Source: Thermoprotei archaeon (GTDB taxonomy: Archaea > Thermoproteota > Thermoprotei > Thermofilales > B15-G2). From it: a stretch of 44,575 nt of DNA. The DNA is taken from NCBI GenBank assembly GCA_003650815.1, contig QMSB01000004.1, positions 1 through 44,575 on the forward strand, read 5' to 3'. Under the pieces are notes generated by a model, which did no database searches, was not told the DNA's origin, and was given only the letters and a program-made list of their open reading frames with translations. Of the stretch, positions 35,494 through 44,575 are shown in pieces. The position numbers were made by a program, and so were the translations under genes. Every line of letters starts with the position of its first letter. The stretch's first letter is position 1.

Positions 35494-36285
35494 ATGAATA
35501 AAATAAGCTTCGGCATAAGCATATTAGACAGTATCCTAAAGGAAGGATACCCTAAGCAAAGCTTAGTACTACTTGTAGGGGAAGGAGGTATAGGCAAGTC
35601 GGTTTTCTTAATGCTGATTGCGAAACATAGACTAGAGCTAGGAGAGCCCGTGCTTTTCGTATGCCTGGATAATGATCCCCTAGCGATTATCGAATCATTT
35701 AAAAGCTTTGGATTCGAAGTCGATAAGTATACTGAGAAAAACTTACTAGGCTTTATTGACTGTTACTCCTTTAAAGTAAGTGCTATTTACCGCAAAAACT
35801 TAAGCTATGTTTTAGGGATAGCTGATCCTAAGAATCTTAATCAATTAGCAAAGACTATAGTTGAGGCCATGTCAAGATTAAGTGTAGGGAAAGGAGGATG
35901 TCTTCTGCTGGACAGCTTAAACGAAATATTTCTCTACAATGACTTAACTAGAGTATCTGACTTCCTTAAGGAAGTGAGGTATATTGTGATAAGGCACTAT
36001 GGAGCGTCTTTCTTCGCTACAATTCACGTAGGCTTAAGCAAGTGGGAGGAGTTAAGATCTATGATCGAGCACTTAGCTGACGGCGTAATAGAATTCAGGT
36101 TCGAGCCATCACTTAGCGAAGCAGGTGTTTCTGTAAGACAAGTTAGAGTAAAAAAGATGCGTGCAGTTCCACACGACTCAAATTGGTATAGTTTTCACAT
36201 AACTAAGGAAGGTATAGTTCCATTAAAAGTTAAAATAAGAGTTAGTGGAGAAATACAAGAGAAGCGAGATGATGATAAGAGCTAA
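35494..36285 (+). CDS. KaiC/RadA-like ATPase, single domain
   Basis: FGISILDSILKEGYPKQSLVLLVGEGGIGKSVFL (Walker A), GCLLLDSLNEIF. Confidence 0.87.
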   Translation: MNKISFGISILDSILKEGYPKQSLVLLVGEGGIGKSVFLMLIAKHRLELGEPVLFVCLDNDPLAIIESFKSFGFEVDKYTEKNLLGFIDCYSFKVSAIYRKNLSYVLGIADPKNLNQLAKTIVEAMSRLSVGKGGCLLLDSLNEIFLYNDLTRVSDFLKEVRYIVIRHYGASFFATIHVGLSKWEELRSMIEHLADGVIEFRFEPSLSEAGVSVRQVRVKKMRAVPHDSNWYSFHITKEGIVPLKVKIRVSGEIQEKRDDDKS

Positions 36286-36389
36286 GCGCGGATAAATGAC
36301 ATAGCCGGTGCTCGCTGATAACGCGTATTCTCGGCAGAGAACTTAGAGCTACTGAATAAAGATCACCAATAAGGATAAATATTCTGTAA

Positions 36390-36836
36390 TTATTTATTAG
36401 TTAACTTAATTTTCTTAATTACTTTTATAGATTCAATCACTGTAGTTGGATATTGTCCCTTTACGTCTTTCTCATACTCTTTTACCATGTCCCATATGCA
36501 GAGTAGCGCTACTGATACAGCGGTTAGGGCCTCCATTTCAACTCCTGTTTTAGCATATGCTTTAACGGCAACCCTTACCCTAACTCCGTCTTCTTCAAGC
36601 TCGAAGGCTATATCAACATGAGTTAAAGGTAGTGGGTGACACAGCGGAAGTATCTCAGGTGTTCTTTTACAAGCCTGAATAGCCGCTATCTTCGATACTG
36701 TAAAAACATCTCCTTTCCTCACCTTTCCGCATCTAATTCTTTCTACGGTGTCTTTTCTCAGTTTTATTTTACCTTCAGCTACAGCTATTCTGAGAACATC
36801 TTTCTTACCCGAAATATCTACCATTGAAGCAGACAT
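36390..36836 (-). CDS. moaC: Cyclic pyranopterin monophosphate synthase
   Basis: ILPLCHPLPLTHVDI, AKTGVEMEALTAVSVALLCIWDMVK. Confidence 0.95.
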   Translation of the reverse strand: MSASMVDISGKKDVLRIAVAEGKIKLRKDTVERIRCGKVRKGDVFTVSKIAAIQACKRTPEILPLCHPLPLTHVDIAFELEEDGVRVRVAVKAYAKTGVEMEALTAVSVALLCIWDMVKEYEKDVKGQYPTTVIESIKVIKKIKLTNK

Positions 36837-36864
36837 AAGACCACTAATAGTATGAGAATAGGAG

Positions 36865-37785
36865 CTATTTAAAGAAAGGTTCTCTTAGAGAATTAGCTTT
36901 AATGAACAGTTTTGTTAAGACTTCCTCTTTCTCAGGTAAAGTCATGTTAGATCTAATTACATGAAGCAGACTTATAGTATTGTCATTTCTCATTAAACAT
37001 GGCTTTAATTTACCATCATGAGTCAATCTGATTTTCCTGCACTTTAAGCAAAACTCGGAATTACCGTACGACTCTACTAGCTCTACCTTAATTCCTGTAG
37101 GTAGTACATATACAGGTCTGTTTTGAAGATCTCTCCTATATTCCTCTACGCAGTGCTTTCTCAAGTAATTCTTAATGTGCGTCAGCGACACATGATATTT
37201 ACAGTATTCTTCAAAGCCTACTCCAAGCGGAATTAGCTCAATGAAACAGACATCAGCTCCTATTTTCGAAGCAAAGTTAATTATTTTTAAATATTCATCG
37301 TGGTTTAATCCATTTAATATGACTGTATTTAATTTAATTTTTAATCCATAACTAGCTATATTCTTAATACCCTCGATAACTCTTTTTAATCCATTTACTT
37401 TAGTTATAGTCCTATAGACTTCCTCGTTTAGAGAGTGCAGACTTACGTTAATTCTATCGAGTCCTGCCTCTACAAGCCCTTTTGCTCTATTTTCTAAAAA
37501 ATAGCCATTGGTTACCAGAGAAATCTCAACATCTTCAAATCGGCTTAAGTACTGTACAATGAGCTCCAAGTCGTCCCGTAATAAAGGCTCTCCTCCCGTT
37601 ACCTTAAAGAACCTTATTCCCAGCCTATGGGCTACTTTACATACTAGAGCTATTTCTTCCGCCGATAGCTCGTCACTAGACATTTCTTCGCCTTCTCTGT
37701 GGCAGAAGAAACACATGTAGTTACATCTGCCTGTAACAGATATTCTCAAGTGAGTTAAAGGCCTTCCATATTTATCTACTAGCAC
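36865..37785 (-). CDS. moaA: GTP 3',8-cyclase
   Basis: LRISVTGRCNYMCFFCHREGE, VTGGEPLLR, C-terminal FCLKCRKIRLTHDGKLKPCL. Confidence 0.95.
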   Translation of the reverse strand: MLVDKYGRPLTHLRISVTGRCNYMCFFCHREGEEMSSDELSAEEIALVCKVAHRLGIRFFKVTGGEPLLRDDLELIVQYLSRFEDVEISLVTNGYFLENRAKGLVEAGLDRINVSLHSLNEEVYRTITKVNGLKRVIEGIKNIASYGLKIKLNTVILNGLNHDEYLKIINFASKIGADVCFIELIPLGVGFEEYCKYHVSLTHIKNYLRKHCVEEYRRDLQNRPVYVLPTGIKVELVESYGNSEFCLKCRKIRLTHDGKLKPCLMRNDNTISLLHVIRSNMTLPEKEEVLTKLFIKANSLREPFFK

Positions 37786-39749
37786 GCGTAAATCACCTTA
37801 CCTGTATCCTTGTGGAGAGAGTATCCCGGGAGGAGAGTAATTATTTTCTTAAGACTACTTGGATCGAGTACATGCATAAAATCTTTAGCTATGTTTTTAT
37901 TTAATATGTCTTTGCTTAATATAAAATCATATATTTCTGTTGAAATTTTTGTAAATCCTAATTTATATTTATCTGCAATGTACTTTACTGCTACCCCTAC
38001 GTCGGCTATTCCTCTAGAGATCAGATATCCTACTGCTTCATGTGTTTTTACTTCATACTCGAACCCCTTTATCCTTTCCTTGAATTCTCGAGAACTTACT
38101 TTTTCTTTTTTGGCTTCTCTTTTAATAATTTCTTCTATTAAAGCTCTTGTTCCAGAACCCTTATTTCGATTAATAAACCTTAGTTCATTTTCAATTATTT
38201 CTGTAAAAGACTTTATCTTCAGGTCTCTGCGGTACACAAAACCTTGCTCCCTTAAGTATCCTCTCACTACAACTAGGTCTCTATACTTATATTTCTCTAT
38301 AAAAGGAATGTTGTATTCTCCTGTAGATGGATCGTATAAGTGTGATCCGGCTATATCAGCTATCTTTTTGCCTACTAAGTTTAAACCTGTAAGACTACCT
38401 GTGATAATTATTTTTAGTGAATATCTTTCTCTAAGTCTCTCTAGAAGGCTTATCGCTAGAGGACAGTGGCTTCCCGCGAAAAGTACACGTTGTCTGAAAT
38501 TCTCTGAAAATATTCTGACGGAAACCGTTGCTCCTTCAGCTAAGTACTCTGTGTTCTCCGGTATTGTTATGAATCCGTCGCTCATGTAAAGTGTGTATAG
38601 AGCCCCGCTGTGTGTACTCAGTGGATACGCATAGATTTTACCTCTTCTCTCAGCTATTATCGCTGGTACAAGCTTAACTAGTCCTACTGCTCCTCTTACA
38701 GGAGACAGGAGTTCTGCTTCTACTGTTTTCTCAATAACGCTAGGTGATGTTCCCTGAAGCATTTTTATTAACGGAACTAGCAGTAATTTAGCTATATTAA
38801 GGCAAGATACAGGAAAGCCGGGAAGTCCGAAAAGCACTTTTTCTCCAGCTAGAGCTATCACAGTAGGTCTTCCGGGAGAAACCTTTAGTCCGTGGACAAT
38901 TACTCCGGGTCCGTACTCTGAAAAAACTCTGTAGGTTAAGTCGCCGAGACCTGCTGAAGTGCCTCCTATCGTCACTACAATATCGCTGTCCTCGAGAGCT
39001 CTATCTACAGCATCCTTTATTTCACTATAGCTGTCTTTAACTATATTCAGTCGCTTTACAGAAGCTCCAGCTTCTTCTAGCAGCGCAGCTATCATAAACG
39101 AGTTCGAATCATATATTTTTCCATACTCGAGCTCCACGCCGGGCTCAGCTAACTCGCTACCTATCGGTATTACTGTGACTTGAGGCTTAGAGTAAACTTT
39201 AATCTTCGTTATACCCGCCGACAGGAGTACTCCGATAAGCTGTGGGGTCACTATTTCGCCTCGCCAGGCGACTATTTCTCCTTCAGCAATATCTGATCCT
39301 ACTAGGTCTACGTTTTCTCCCTTAGCTACTCTTCGATAGACTTCTACTTCATTAGAAGGAGTCTTACAAGTATACTCTACTGGAATTACAGCATCTGCGG
39401 GATAAGGTATAGGGGCCCCTGTGTCTATTTCAGCGCACTCTCCTTTTCTGAGCTCAAAGGAGGGAGCTTCGCCTATCTTCACTACGCCTGCGAGCTTCAG
39501 TTTTACGGGCTTATCTTCGTATGCGAGTGATGTATCTGAAGAATAGACAGCATAGCCGTCCATCAGCGCTCTGCTGAAGGGTGGAACCGAATATGCTGCT
39601 TTGATATTTTCAGCGAGCACTCTTCTAAGAGCTTTTTCGACTGGAACTTCTTCTACACGTAGACTTCTCGCTTTCACTATTTTAGATAATATTTCAAATA
39701 CTTCGCCTAAGTCAGCAAGCTTTCTATAAACTTTCCTATATTTTCCCAT
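37779..39749 (-). CDS. MoeA fused to C-terminal periplasmic-binding-protein-like domain
   Basis: MoeA signatures (PPFSRALMDGYAV, TGAPIPYPADAVIPVE, GGTSAGLGD) plus GSHCPLAISLLERL...RNKGSGTRALIEE. Confidence 0.92.
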   Translation of the reverse strand: MGKYRKVYRKLADLGEVFEILSKIVKARSLRVEEVPVEKALRRVLAENIKAAYSVPPFSRALMDGYAVYSSDTSLAYEDKPVKLKLAGVVKIGEAPSFELRKGECAEIDTGAPIPYPADAVIPVEYTCKTPSNEVEVYRRVAKGENVDLVGSDIAEGEIVAWRGEIVTPQLIGVLLSAGITKIKVYSKPQVTVIPIGSELAEPGVELEYGKIYDSNSFMIAALLEEAGASVKRLNIVKDSYSEIKDAVDRALEDSDIVVTIGGTSAGLGDLTYRVFSEYGPGVIVHGLKVSPGRPTVIALAGEKVLFGLPGFPVSCLNIAKLLLVPLIKMLQGTSPSVIEKTVEAELLSPVRGAVGLVKLVPAIIAERRGKIYAYPLSTHSGALYTLYMSDGFITIPENTEYLAEGATVSVRIFSENFRQRVLFAGSHCPLAISLLERLRERYSLKIIITGSLTGLNLVGKKIADIAGSHLYDPSTGEYNIPFIEKYKYRDLVVVRGYLREQGFVYRRDLKIKSFTEIIENELRFINRNKGSGTRALIEEIIKREAKKEKVSSREFKERIKGFEYEVKTHEAVGYLISRGIADVGVAVKYIADKYKLGFTKISTEIYDFILSKDILNKNIAKDFMHVLDPSSLKKIITLLPGYSLHKDTGKVIYAC

Positions 39750-40941
39750 AAACTTCTACCCCCACTACTTCTCCTTCATCGTATCCCTCGATGTCTTCAG
39801 GAACCACTACAAACCCGTTTCCCAGAACTAGGCTTCTAAGAGATCCTGATCCTCCAACAGTTAATGGTTCGGCGTAAAAGCCACTGTTTCTCCTGAAGAC
39901 TCTGACTCTAACAAATCCCATGAACCCCAGCTTTACAGTAATTCTCTTCGTGAGCTTGGCCTTAATAATAGGCCTAGGCAGGTACTCTACTCCAATCCAC
40001 TTCTCTAAAACTGGCTTAACTACTAGCTCTAGTCCAGCTAGAGCAGCTACAGGTAAGCCGCTTAAATTCACTACAAGTCTTCCTCTGACAGAGGATAATG
40101 CAGTGGTTTTGCCTGGCTGAATAGCTATTCCGTGTACATGTGCTTCTGGCTCTAGTTTTCTGACAGCTCTAACACTGTAGTCTTTCGATCCTAGGGAGCT
40201 GCCACCACACAGGACTACTATGTCGTTCTCTTTGAGCAGTGTTTCTAGAAGATCTGCTATTTCATCGGAGTTGTCTCTAGCTATCAGTATTTTTGAGACT
40301 TCAATGGAGTGTTCACGAAGCCACCCCTCTACTATTCTCCTGGTGAAAGGCACAGCCTTTTCCTTAACGAACTCGTCTCCAGTACAGATAATCGAGGCTT
40401 TTACATCAATTACAGGAACTGTAGCAAAGCCCAGCGCCTCTAAGGCAGCTAAATGCCAGGGTCTGATTAAGTCTCCTCGCTTTAAAACTAGATCTCCTTT
40501 GGCTAGCTCCTCTCCAGGAAGAGAAACATTTTCGTATCTGCTCACTTTCCTGTAAATCAATATTTCGTTATTTCTCCTAGAGGTATCTTCTACTCTAACA
40601 ACAGAGTCTGCTCCCTCGGGGAGAAAGCCTCCAGTCTCTATAGCTACGCCTTCACCAGCTCCTATTTTTACTGAAACTAATTGCCCCGAGTATATATGAT
40701 ATGGAAGAAGCTTGACTAGAGCGGGACTCGTGTAGGATGCTTCCTCGCAGTCTTCACTTCTAACAGCATAGCCGTCCATAGTAGCTTTCATATATGGAGG
40801 AAAATCTCTATCAGAAACAATGTCGGCTCCACAGATTTTGTTCAAGGCTTCCTCTAGAGGTAAATCTGTAATAGATAGATTCTTTTTAAGTAGGCTAGAT
40901 ACTTCTTCGACAGCTCTGTGTACTCTAGTTAGTTTCCACAT
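39736..40941 (-). CDS. moeA: Molybdopterin molybdenumtransferase MoeA
   Basis: PPYMKATMDGYAVRSEDC, GGSSLGSKDYSVRAV, NLSGLPVAALAGLE. Confidence 0.93.
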   Translation of the reverse strand: MWKLTRVHRAVEEVSSLLKKNLSITDLPLEEALNKICGADIVSDRDFPPYMKATMDGYAVRSEDCEEASYTSPALVKLLPYHIYSGQLVSVKIGAGEGVAIETGGFLPEGADSVVRVEDTSRRNNEILIYRKVSRYENVSLPGEELAKGDLVLKRGDLIRPWHLAALEALGFATVPVIDVKASIICTGDEFVKEKAVPFTRRIVEGWLREHSIEVSKILIARDNSDEIADLLETLLKENDIVVLCGGSSLGSKDYSVRAVRKLEPEAHVHGIAIQPGKTTALSSVRGRLVVNLSGLPVAALAGLELVVKPVLEKWIGVEYLPRPIIKAKLTKRITVKLGFMGFVRVRVFRRNSGFYAEPLTVGGSGSLRSLVLGNGFVVVPEDIEGYDEGEVVGVEVYGKI

Positions 40942-41004
40942 CAGTTTCCTAGGTTTCTACTCTGTAGACAGATATAAGCGTTATATCTGCGCGGAAACAA
41001 CGCT

Positions 41005-41850
41005 TTAGACGAATGCCTCTTCGTGTTTAGCTTCGCGCTTATATTTCTCGATGAATTCTCTCAGCGCAGTGAAAGCCTTCTCCCTATTCTCGGCTGCGAC
41101 TGCCGCTACTATAATGACATCGCCGGGCACTAGTGTTCCCGAAGACAATACTGCATCTATCTTCACTCCATGTTTTAAAGAGATCTTCTCTGCGATAGTC
41201 TTTAAAGAGTCTCTACTAATGCCTGCTTTAAACCAAAGCACTCTTTTCCCCTTAGAAACCTCCTTAACTTTTCCCACGAAGACGCAAATAGCTGGATCTC
41301 TAGTAGACAGAATTTTCTTTATAAAAAGACATGCGTCATCTGCACTCACTCTATCCTTTTCTAGGATCTCCGATCTCCCCCAGTGAGAAACTCCTCTCAG
41401 TGTTTCGAGAGCGTGTTCCGCTAAAGGAAGAATTATTTCCTTTAGAGCCTGCTCAACAGCCGAAGGTTTTCCTGGAACAACAAACACTAGAGAAGAGCCA
41501 ATGGCACCCGCTAAAGCCCTAGATAAAACAGCCCTTACTCCCACTTCCTTAGAGGACAGTCTCCTGAAAAATTCTCCAAAGCCTTCAAGCCTTTTTTCCA
41601 GCAAAGGCTCGACAGCTTCTACTGAGAGATCTCTAGGCCCCAGCCCCGTTCCCCCACAGACAATCACTACATCTGAACACAGAGACTCCTCAAGCACTTT
41701 AATCTGAATAAGCCTCTTCTCGTTTGGAACAATATGGTGACTTATCTCACTTACACGGCCACTGACCGCCTCTTCAACCGTGTGAAGAATACGGTCAAGA
41801 GACTTGTCAATAAAGACTCTATCACTTACTATTATCAACGAAAGTCTCAC
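41005..41850 (-). CDS. MoaB/MogA-MoaE fusion protein
   Basis: N-terminal VIVCGGTGLGPRDLSVEAVEPLLEK; C-terminal MoaE-like GTLVPGDVIIVAAVAAENREKAFTALREFIEKYKREA. Confidence 0.88.
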   Translation of the reverse strand: MRLSLIIVSDRVFIDKSLDRILHTVEEAVSGRVSEISHHIVPNEKRLIQIKVLEESLCSDVVIVCGGTGLGPRDLSVEAVEPLLEKRLEGFGEFFRRLSSKEVGVRAVLSRALAGAIGSSLVFVVPGKPSAVEQALKEIILPLAEHALETLRGVSHWGRSEILEKDRVSADDACLFIKKILSTRDPAICVFVGKVKEVSKGKRVLWFKAGISRDSLKTIAEKISLKHGVKIDAVLSSGTLVPGDVIIVAAVAAENREKAFTALREFIEKYKREAKHEEAFV

Positions 41851-41879
41851 AAAATATCTTTGCGAACAAGTATTAAAGG

Positions 41880-42128
41880 TTACTTCGTATTTTCTGTACT
41901 CGAAGTCCTAAAGAACTTTAGTGCTGAAACATCTTCAACTGCTTTCTCCGCTAAATATTCTTTTAGCGCTCTATATACTCCCTCCTTCACTCCTTGATAA
42001 ACTACTGCTAGAAATACTTCTCCTTTGCTCACTCCCTTGCTTCTTGCCAAGTCTTCAAGAAGAGTATCTAGGGTGTCCTTAATAGCCCAATAGATAGCCT
42101 CGTAGACTTTCTCCTCTTCCAGCTTCAC
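41880..42128 (-). CDS. Hypothetical protein, 82 aa
   Basis: Clean ORF abutting the GNAT gene. Confidence 0.65.
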   Translation of the reverse strand: MKLEEEKVYEAIYWAIKDTLDTLLEDLARSKGVSKGEVFLAVVYQGVKEGVYRALKEYLAEKAVEDVSALKFFRTSSTENTK

Positions 42129-42658
42129 AATTCTTGATAAAGAAAAGCCTTTATTGAAACTTTCCCGCTAAGAGCCTTAATCAACAATACATCGTCTTCA
42201 TAAGCAGACATTTTGACCACGATATCATAGTCATTAAAGAAATCTAGAACATACTCGTAGTATCCTAGCTTCTTGAATAGTTTTCGTGAAGCAATATTAT
42301 CTATAGTTGTTGAGGCAAGTGAAAAGTTGGCTCTTCTTCGCTTGAAATAGTCTTCTGCTTTAAGAACCATTTGCGACGCTATACCCGTCCTTCTATATTC
42401 TTTTAAAACTCCAACATAATATATCACACCACATCTATGTCCTCTGATTTCTGTAACATAGGCTTCGAGGAAACCTACCATTCTGCCTTTCTTCTCAGCT
42501 ATGAATACTTTAGTCCTTTTAAGTGCGAGAACTGCGTAGTAGCTGTGCCAGGAGTCGAAGATCTTCTCGATTACTTCTGCTACCTTGTCTTTTTCACCGT
42601 CTTTAACTTCTCTGATAATCACCTTATCTGAGGTAAAGTTAATAGTCTTTTTAATCAC
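42125..42658 (-). CDS. GNAT-family N-acetyltransferase
   Basis: GVIYYVGVLKEYRRTGIASQMVLKAEDYF, NIASRKLFKKLGYYEY; start trimmed to GTG at 42658 (MIKKTINFTSDKVIIREV) because the longer ORF overlaps hypD. Confidence 0.85.
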   Translation of the reverse strand: MIKKTINFTSDKVIIREVKDGEKDKVAEVIEKIFDSWHSYYAVLALKRTKVFIAEKKGRMVGFLEAYVTEIRGHRCGVIYYVGVLKEYRRTGIASQMVLKAEDYFKRRRANFSLASTTIDNIASRKLFKKLGYYEYVLDFFNDYDIVVKMSAYEDDVLLIKALSGKVSIKAFLYQEL

Positions 42659-42667
42659 ATAGAGTCT

Positions 42668-43783
42668 GTGCTTAAAACTCCAATAGAGCTCTATAAGCTT
42701 TATAGGGACAGGAAGACAGCAGAGAAAATTGTACGTAGAATTCATGATTTGGCGAAGAATATTGGGTACAAAATTAAGATAATGAATTTTTGTGGTACTC
42801 ATGAGTATACTATTACTTATTATGGTATTAGGAGTCTTATGCCGGATAATGTGGAGCTTGTAGCGGGCCCAGGCTGCCCTGTCTGTATTGTTCCCGCGAA
42901 GTACATTGATGTCTGCGTGGATTTAGCTCTTAGTGGAGTCACTGTCTTTACCTACGGAGATATGTACAGGGTTCCGGGGAGCGAGTATAGTTTAGCTGAG
43001 GCTAGGAGCCAGGGAGGTAAAGTTAGAGTTGTATATGGTTTTCTTGACGTATTGAAGGAGCCTGAGTCTAGAGAAGCTGTCTTCTTTGGTGTTGGTTTTG
43101 AGACTACTCAGCCTACTGTCGCTTCTCGTATTGTCGAGAACTCTGTGCCAGATTCCCTGAAGATACTTTCTGCTTATAGGCTTACTCCCCCTATAATGAG
43201 ATATTTGCTGGAAAACAATGTAGTAGAGCTACATGGAGTTATAGCGCCGGGCCACGTGTCGACTATCATAGGGTCTTCTTCATGGGAATTTCTTTCCGAG
43301 GAATTCAATATACCCACAGTTGTAGCAGGATTTGAGCCAATAGACGTCTTACTGGCTATTCTGAATATCATTGAGCAGATTTCTTCAGGCAAAGCTTATC
43401 TCTATAACGAGTACTCTAGAGTAGTTAAAAGAGAAGGAAATATTTTAGCTAAAAAATATGTCGCGGAGTGTTTTGAAGTATGTGATGCCTCTTGGAGAGG
43501 CATAGGCGCGGTCTCCCGGAGTGGCCTCTCTTTTCGAGAAAAATACAGGAAGTACGATGCTGTAGCGGAATACGGACTAGATTTGACGGGCGGACTGGAT
43601 ACTAGGCCTGGATGCAGGTGCAGCGATGTTATACTGGGTAAAGCTAAGCCTACTGACTGCCCCTTCTTTATGAAAGCATGTACTCCCCGCCATCCCTATG
43701 GCCCATGCATGGTATCTAGCGAAGGTACCTGTAGTATATGGGCTCGCTATGGTGCATTACTTAGAGATAGCGAACCCGAGTAG
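42668..43783 (+). CDS. hypD: Hydrogenase maturation protein HypD
   Basis: MNFCGTHEYTI, GPGCPVCIVP, TYGDMYRVPG, FFGVGFETTQPT, CRCSDVILGKAKPTDCPFF. Confidence 0.95.
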   Translation: MLKTPIELYKLYRDRKTAEKIVRRIHDLAKNIGYKIKIMNFCGTHEYTITYYGIRSLMPDNVELVAGPGCPVCIVPAKYIDVCVDLALSGVTVFTYGDMYRVPGSEYSLAEARSQGGKVRVVYGFLDVLKEPESREAVFFGVGFETTQPTVASRIVENSVPDSLKILSAYRLTPPIMRYLLENNVVELHGVIAPGHVSTIIGSSSWEFLSEEFNIPTVVAGFEPIDVLLAILNIIEQISSGKAYLYNEYSRVVKREGNILAKKYVAECFEVCDASWRGIGAVSRSGLSFREKYRKYDAVAEYGLDLTGGLDTRPGCRCSDVILGKAKPTDCPFFMKACTPRHPYGPCMVSSEGTCSIWARYGALLRDSEPE

Positions 43784-44575
43784 GGCGAATATGAACAATA
43801 GTTTATATGCTTCAATAACATCTTGTGCCTCGTACCGAACTACTGACCCGGAGACTCTTTTTACGCCTGGAACTAGTGAAGCTACTTCGGCGATTGAGGA
43901 GTCTGTGAAGAATACCTCAAGTGATACAGGTTCTTTTACTTTAAGAGGCTCTATTTCTCCTCTTTTAACTTTACTTAAAGCTCTTTTGGCTGCCTCAGCT
44001 ATGAGTAGCTGGGCTTTCTTCGGATGAATATGCCTAGCAGCATATCTGCTGATACCGTATTTGACAGGCACTACTTCGATATTCTTGATGGTTTTCTCGG
44101 CCTCACTCGTAATTTTATCGTCTCCCGTCACGAGAGCCACGGGGACTCCATAATGTCCTGCAACTGCTGCGTTTAGGTAGAATTCGCTTACTTCAACTCC
44201 ATTTATCTTAACATAGTTGATTGCCCTACCTGAAATAGTATGGTCTAGCACTGCTCCTGCAGTATGCTTTTTGGCGTGATAGCCTATGAAGAAAGCCGCG
44301 CTGAAACTAGAGTCTAGTCCCTCCATCATTAACAGAGGCTTCAGTCCTCCGGTAATTATTTCGACATTTTCATATGGCAGTTCATCGAGCAGCAGGTTTA
44401 TCATAGATCCATGCGAGTCATTTACCAGAACATATTCTGCTTCTTCTTCGAGAGCTGCTCGGACAGCCGCGGAGACCTCGCAAGTCATATATTTTCTCAT
44501 TTTTTCATAGTCTCGTCCAGTAGAGCTTACATGATCTTTAGCTACAACGCCTGCTATACCCTCCATATCCACAGA
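43757..44575 (-). CDS. M55 D-aminopeptidase (DppA-like), 5' end outside window
   Basis: SVDMEGIAGVV, LVNDSHGSMINLL, FFIGYHAKKHTAGAVLDHTISG; the frame continues past the window edge. Confidence 0.92.
   Translation of the reverse strand, partial: SVDMEGIAGVVAKDHVSSTGRDYEKMRKYMTCEVSAAVRAALEEEAEYVLVNDSHGSMINLLLDELPYENVEIITGGLKPLLMMEGLDSSFSAAFFIGYHAKKHTAGAVLDHTISGRAINYVKINGVEVSEFYLNAAVAGHYGVPVALVTGDDKITSEAEKTIKNIEVVPVKYGISRYAARHIHPKKAQLLIAEAAKRALSKVKRGEIEPLKVKEPVSLEVFFTDSSIAEVASLVPGVKRVSGSVVRYEAQDVIEAYKLLFIFALLGFAISK

Noticed and set aside
36286-36360. Possible sRNA in the KaiC-moaC convergent gap (ATGATGA near 36269, CTGA near 36322)
   Set aside because: Box spacing does not fit a C/D sRNA and the C' box is too degenerate; GC content alone is insufficient.
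37810-38589. 259-aa plus ORF
   Set aside because: Antisense to the MoeA-PBP fusion; no family features.

Overview
AT-rich archaeal window, gene-dense, on both strands. Thermoproteota-like affiliation is my inference from the archaeal-type ThrRS, TATA-type promoters, split tRNA-Thr intron, V4R/KaiC/CBS proteins and C/D-box sRNA. Recognisable content: archaeal ThrRS, a TldD/TldE pair, a UxaA-type SAF dehydratase pair, a molybdopterin cluster (moaC, moaA, moeA-PBP fusion, moeA, moaB-moaE fusion), cofE plus an FrhB-like protein, hypD, sugar-phosphate isomerase-like proteins, three CBS-domain proteins, a transglutaminase-like surface protein, and an intron-containing tRNA-Thr(GGT). No CRISPR array, rRNA operon, transposase or prophage seen. 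Strongest candidates for something new: (1) four mutually overlapping genes at 5131-6780 encoding an ArsR-like regulator, two small proteins sharing an LLREIRDLLK tail, and a KVAGSL-repeat beta-solenoid (bactofilin-like) protein, preceded by a perfect 10+10 bp inverted repeat beside the TATA box; (2) a CBS protein with a C-terminal beta-alpha-beta-beta-beta-alpha domain resembling HPF/YfiA ribosome-hibernation factors, next to a KaiC-like ATPase; (3) a stand-alone Cdc48 N-domain-like protein; (4) a textbook double-guide C/D-box sRNA on the minus strand at about 82-131, a second C/D-like RNA at about 34277-34341, and a GC-rich structured intergenic RNA candidate at about 1910-2045; (5) decayed or recoded loci: a sugar nucleotidyltransferase C-terminal remnant, a small membrane-anchored gene with an in-frame TGA and a -1 frameshift, and a DUF167 gene with no canonical start codon. 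All family calls are by eye, with no database search.
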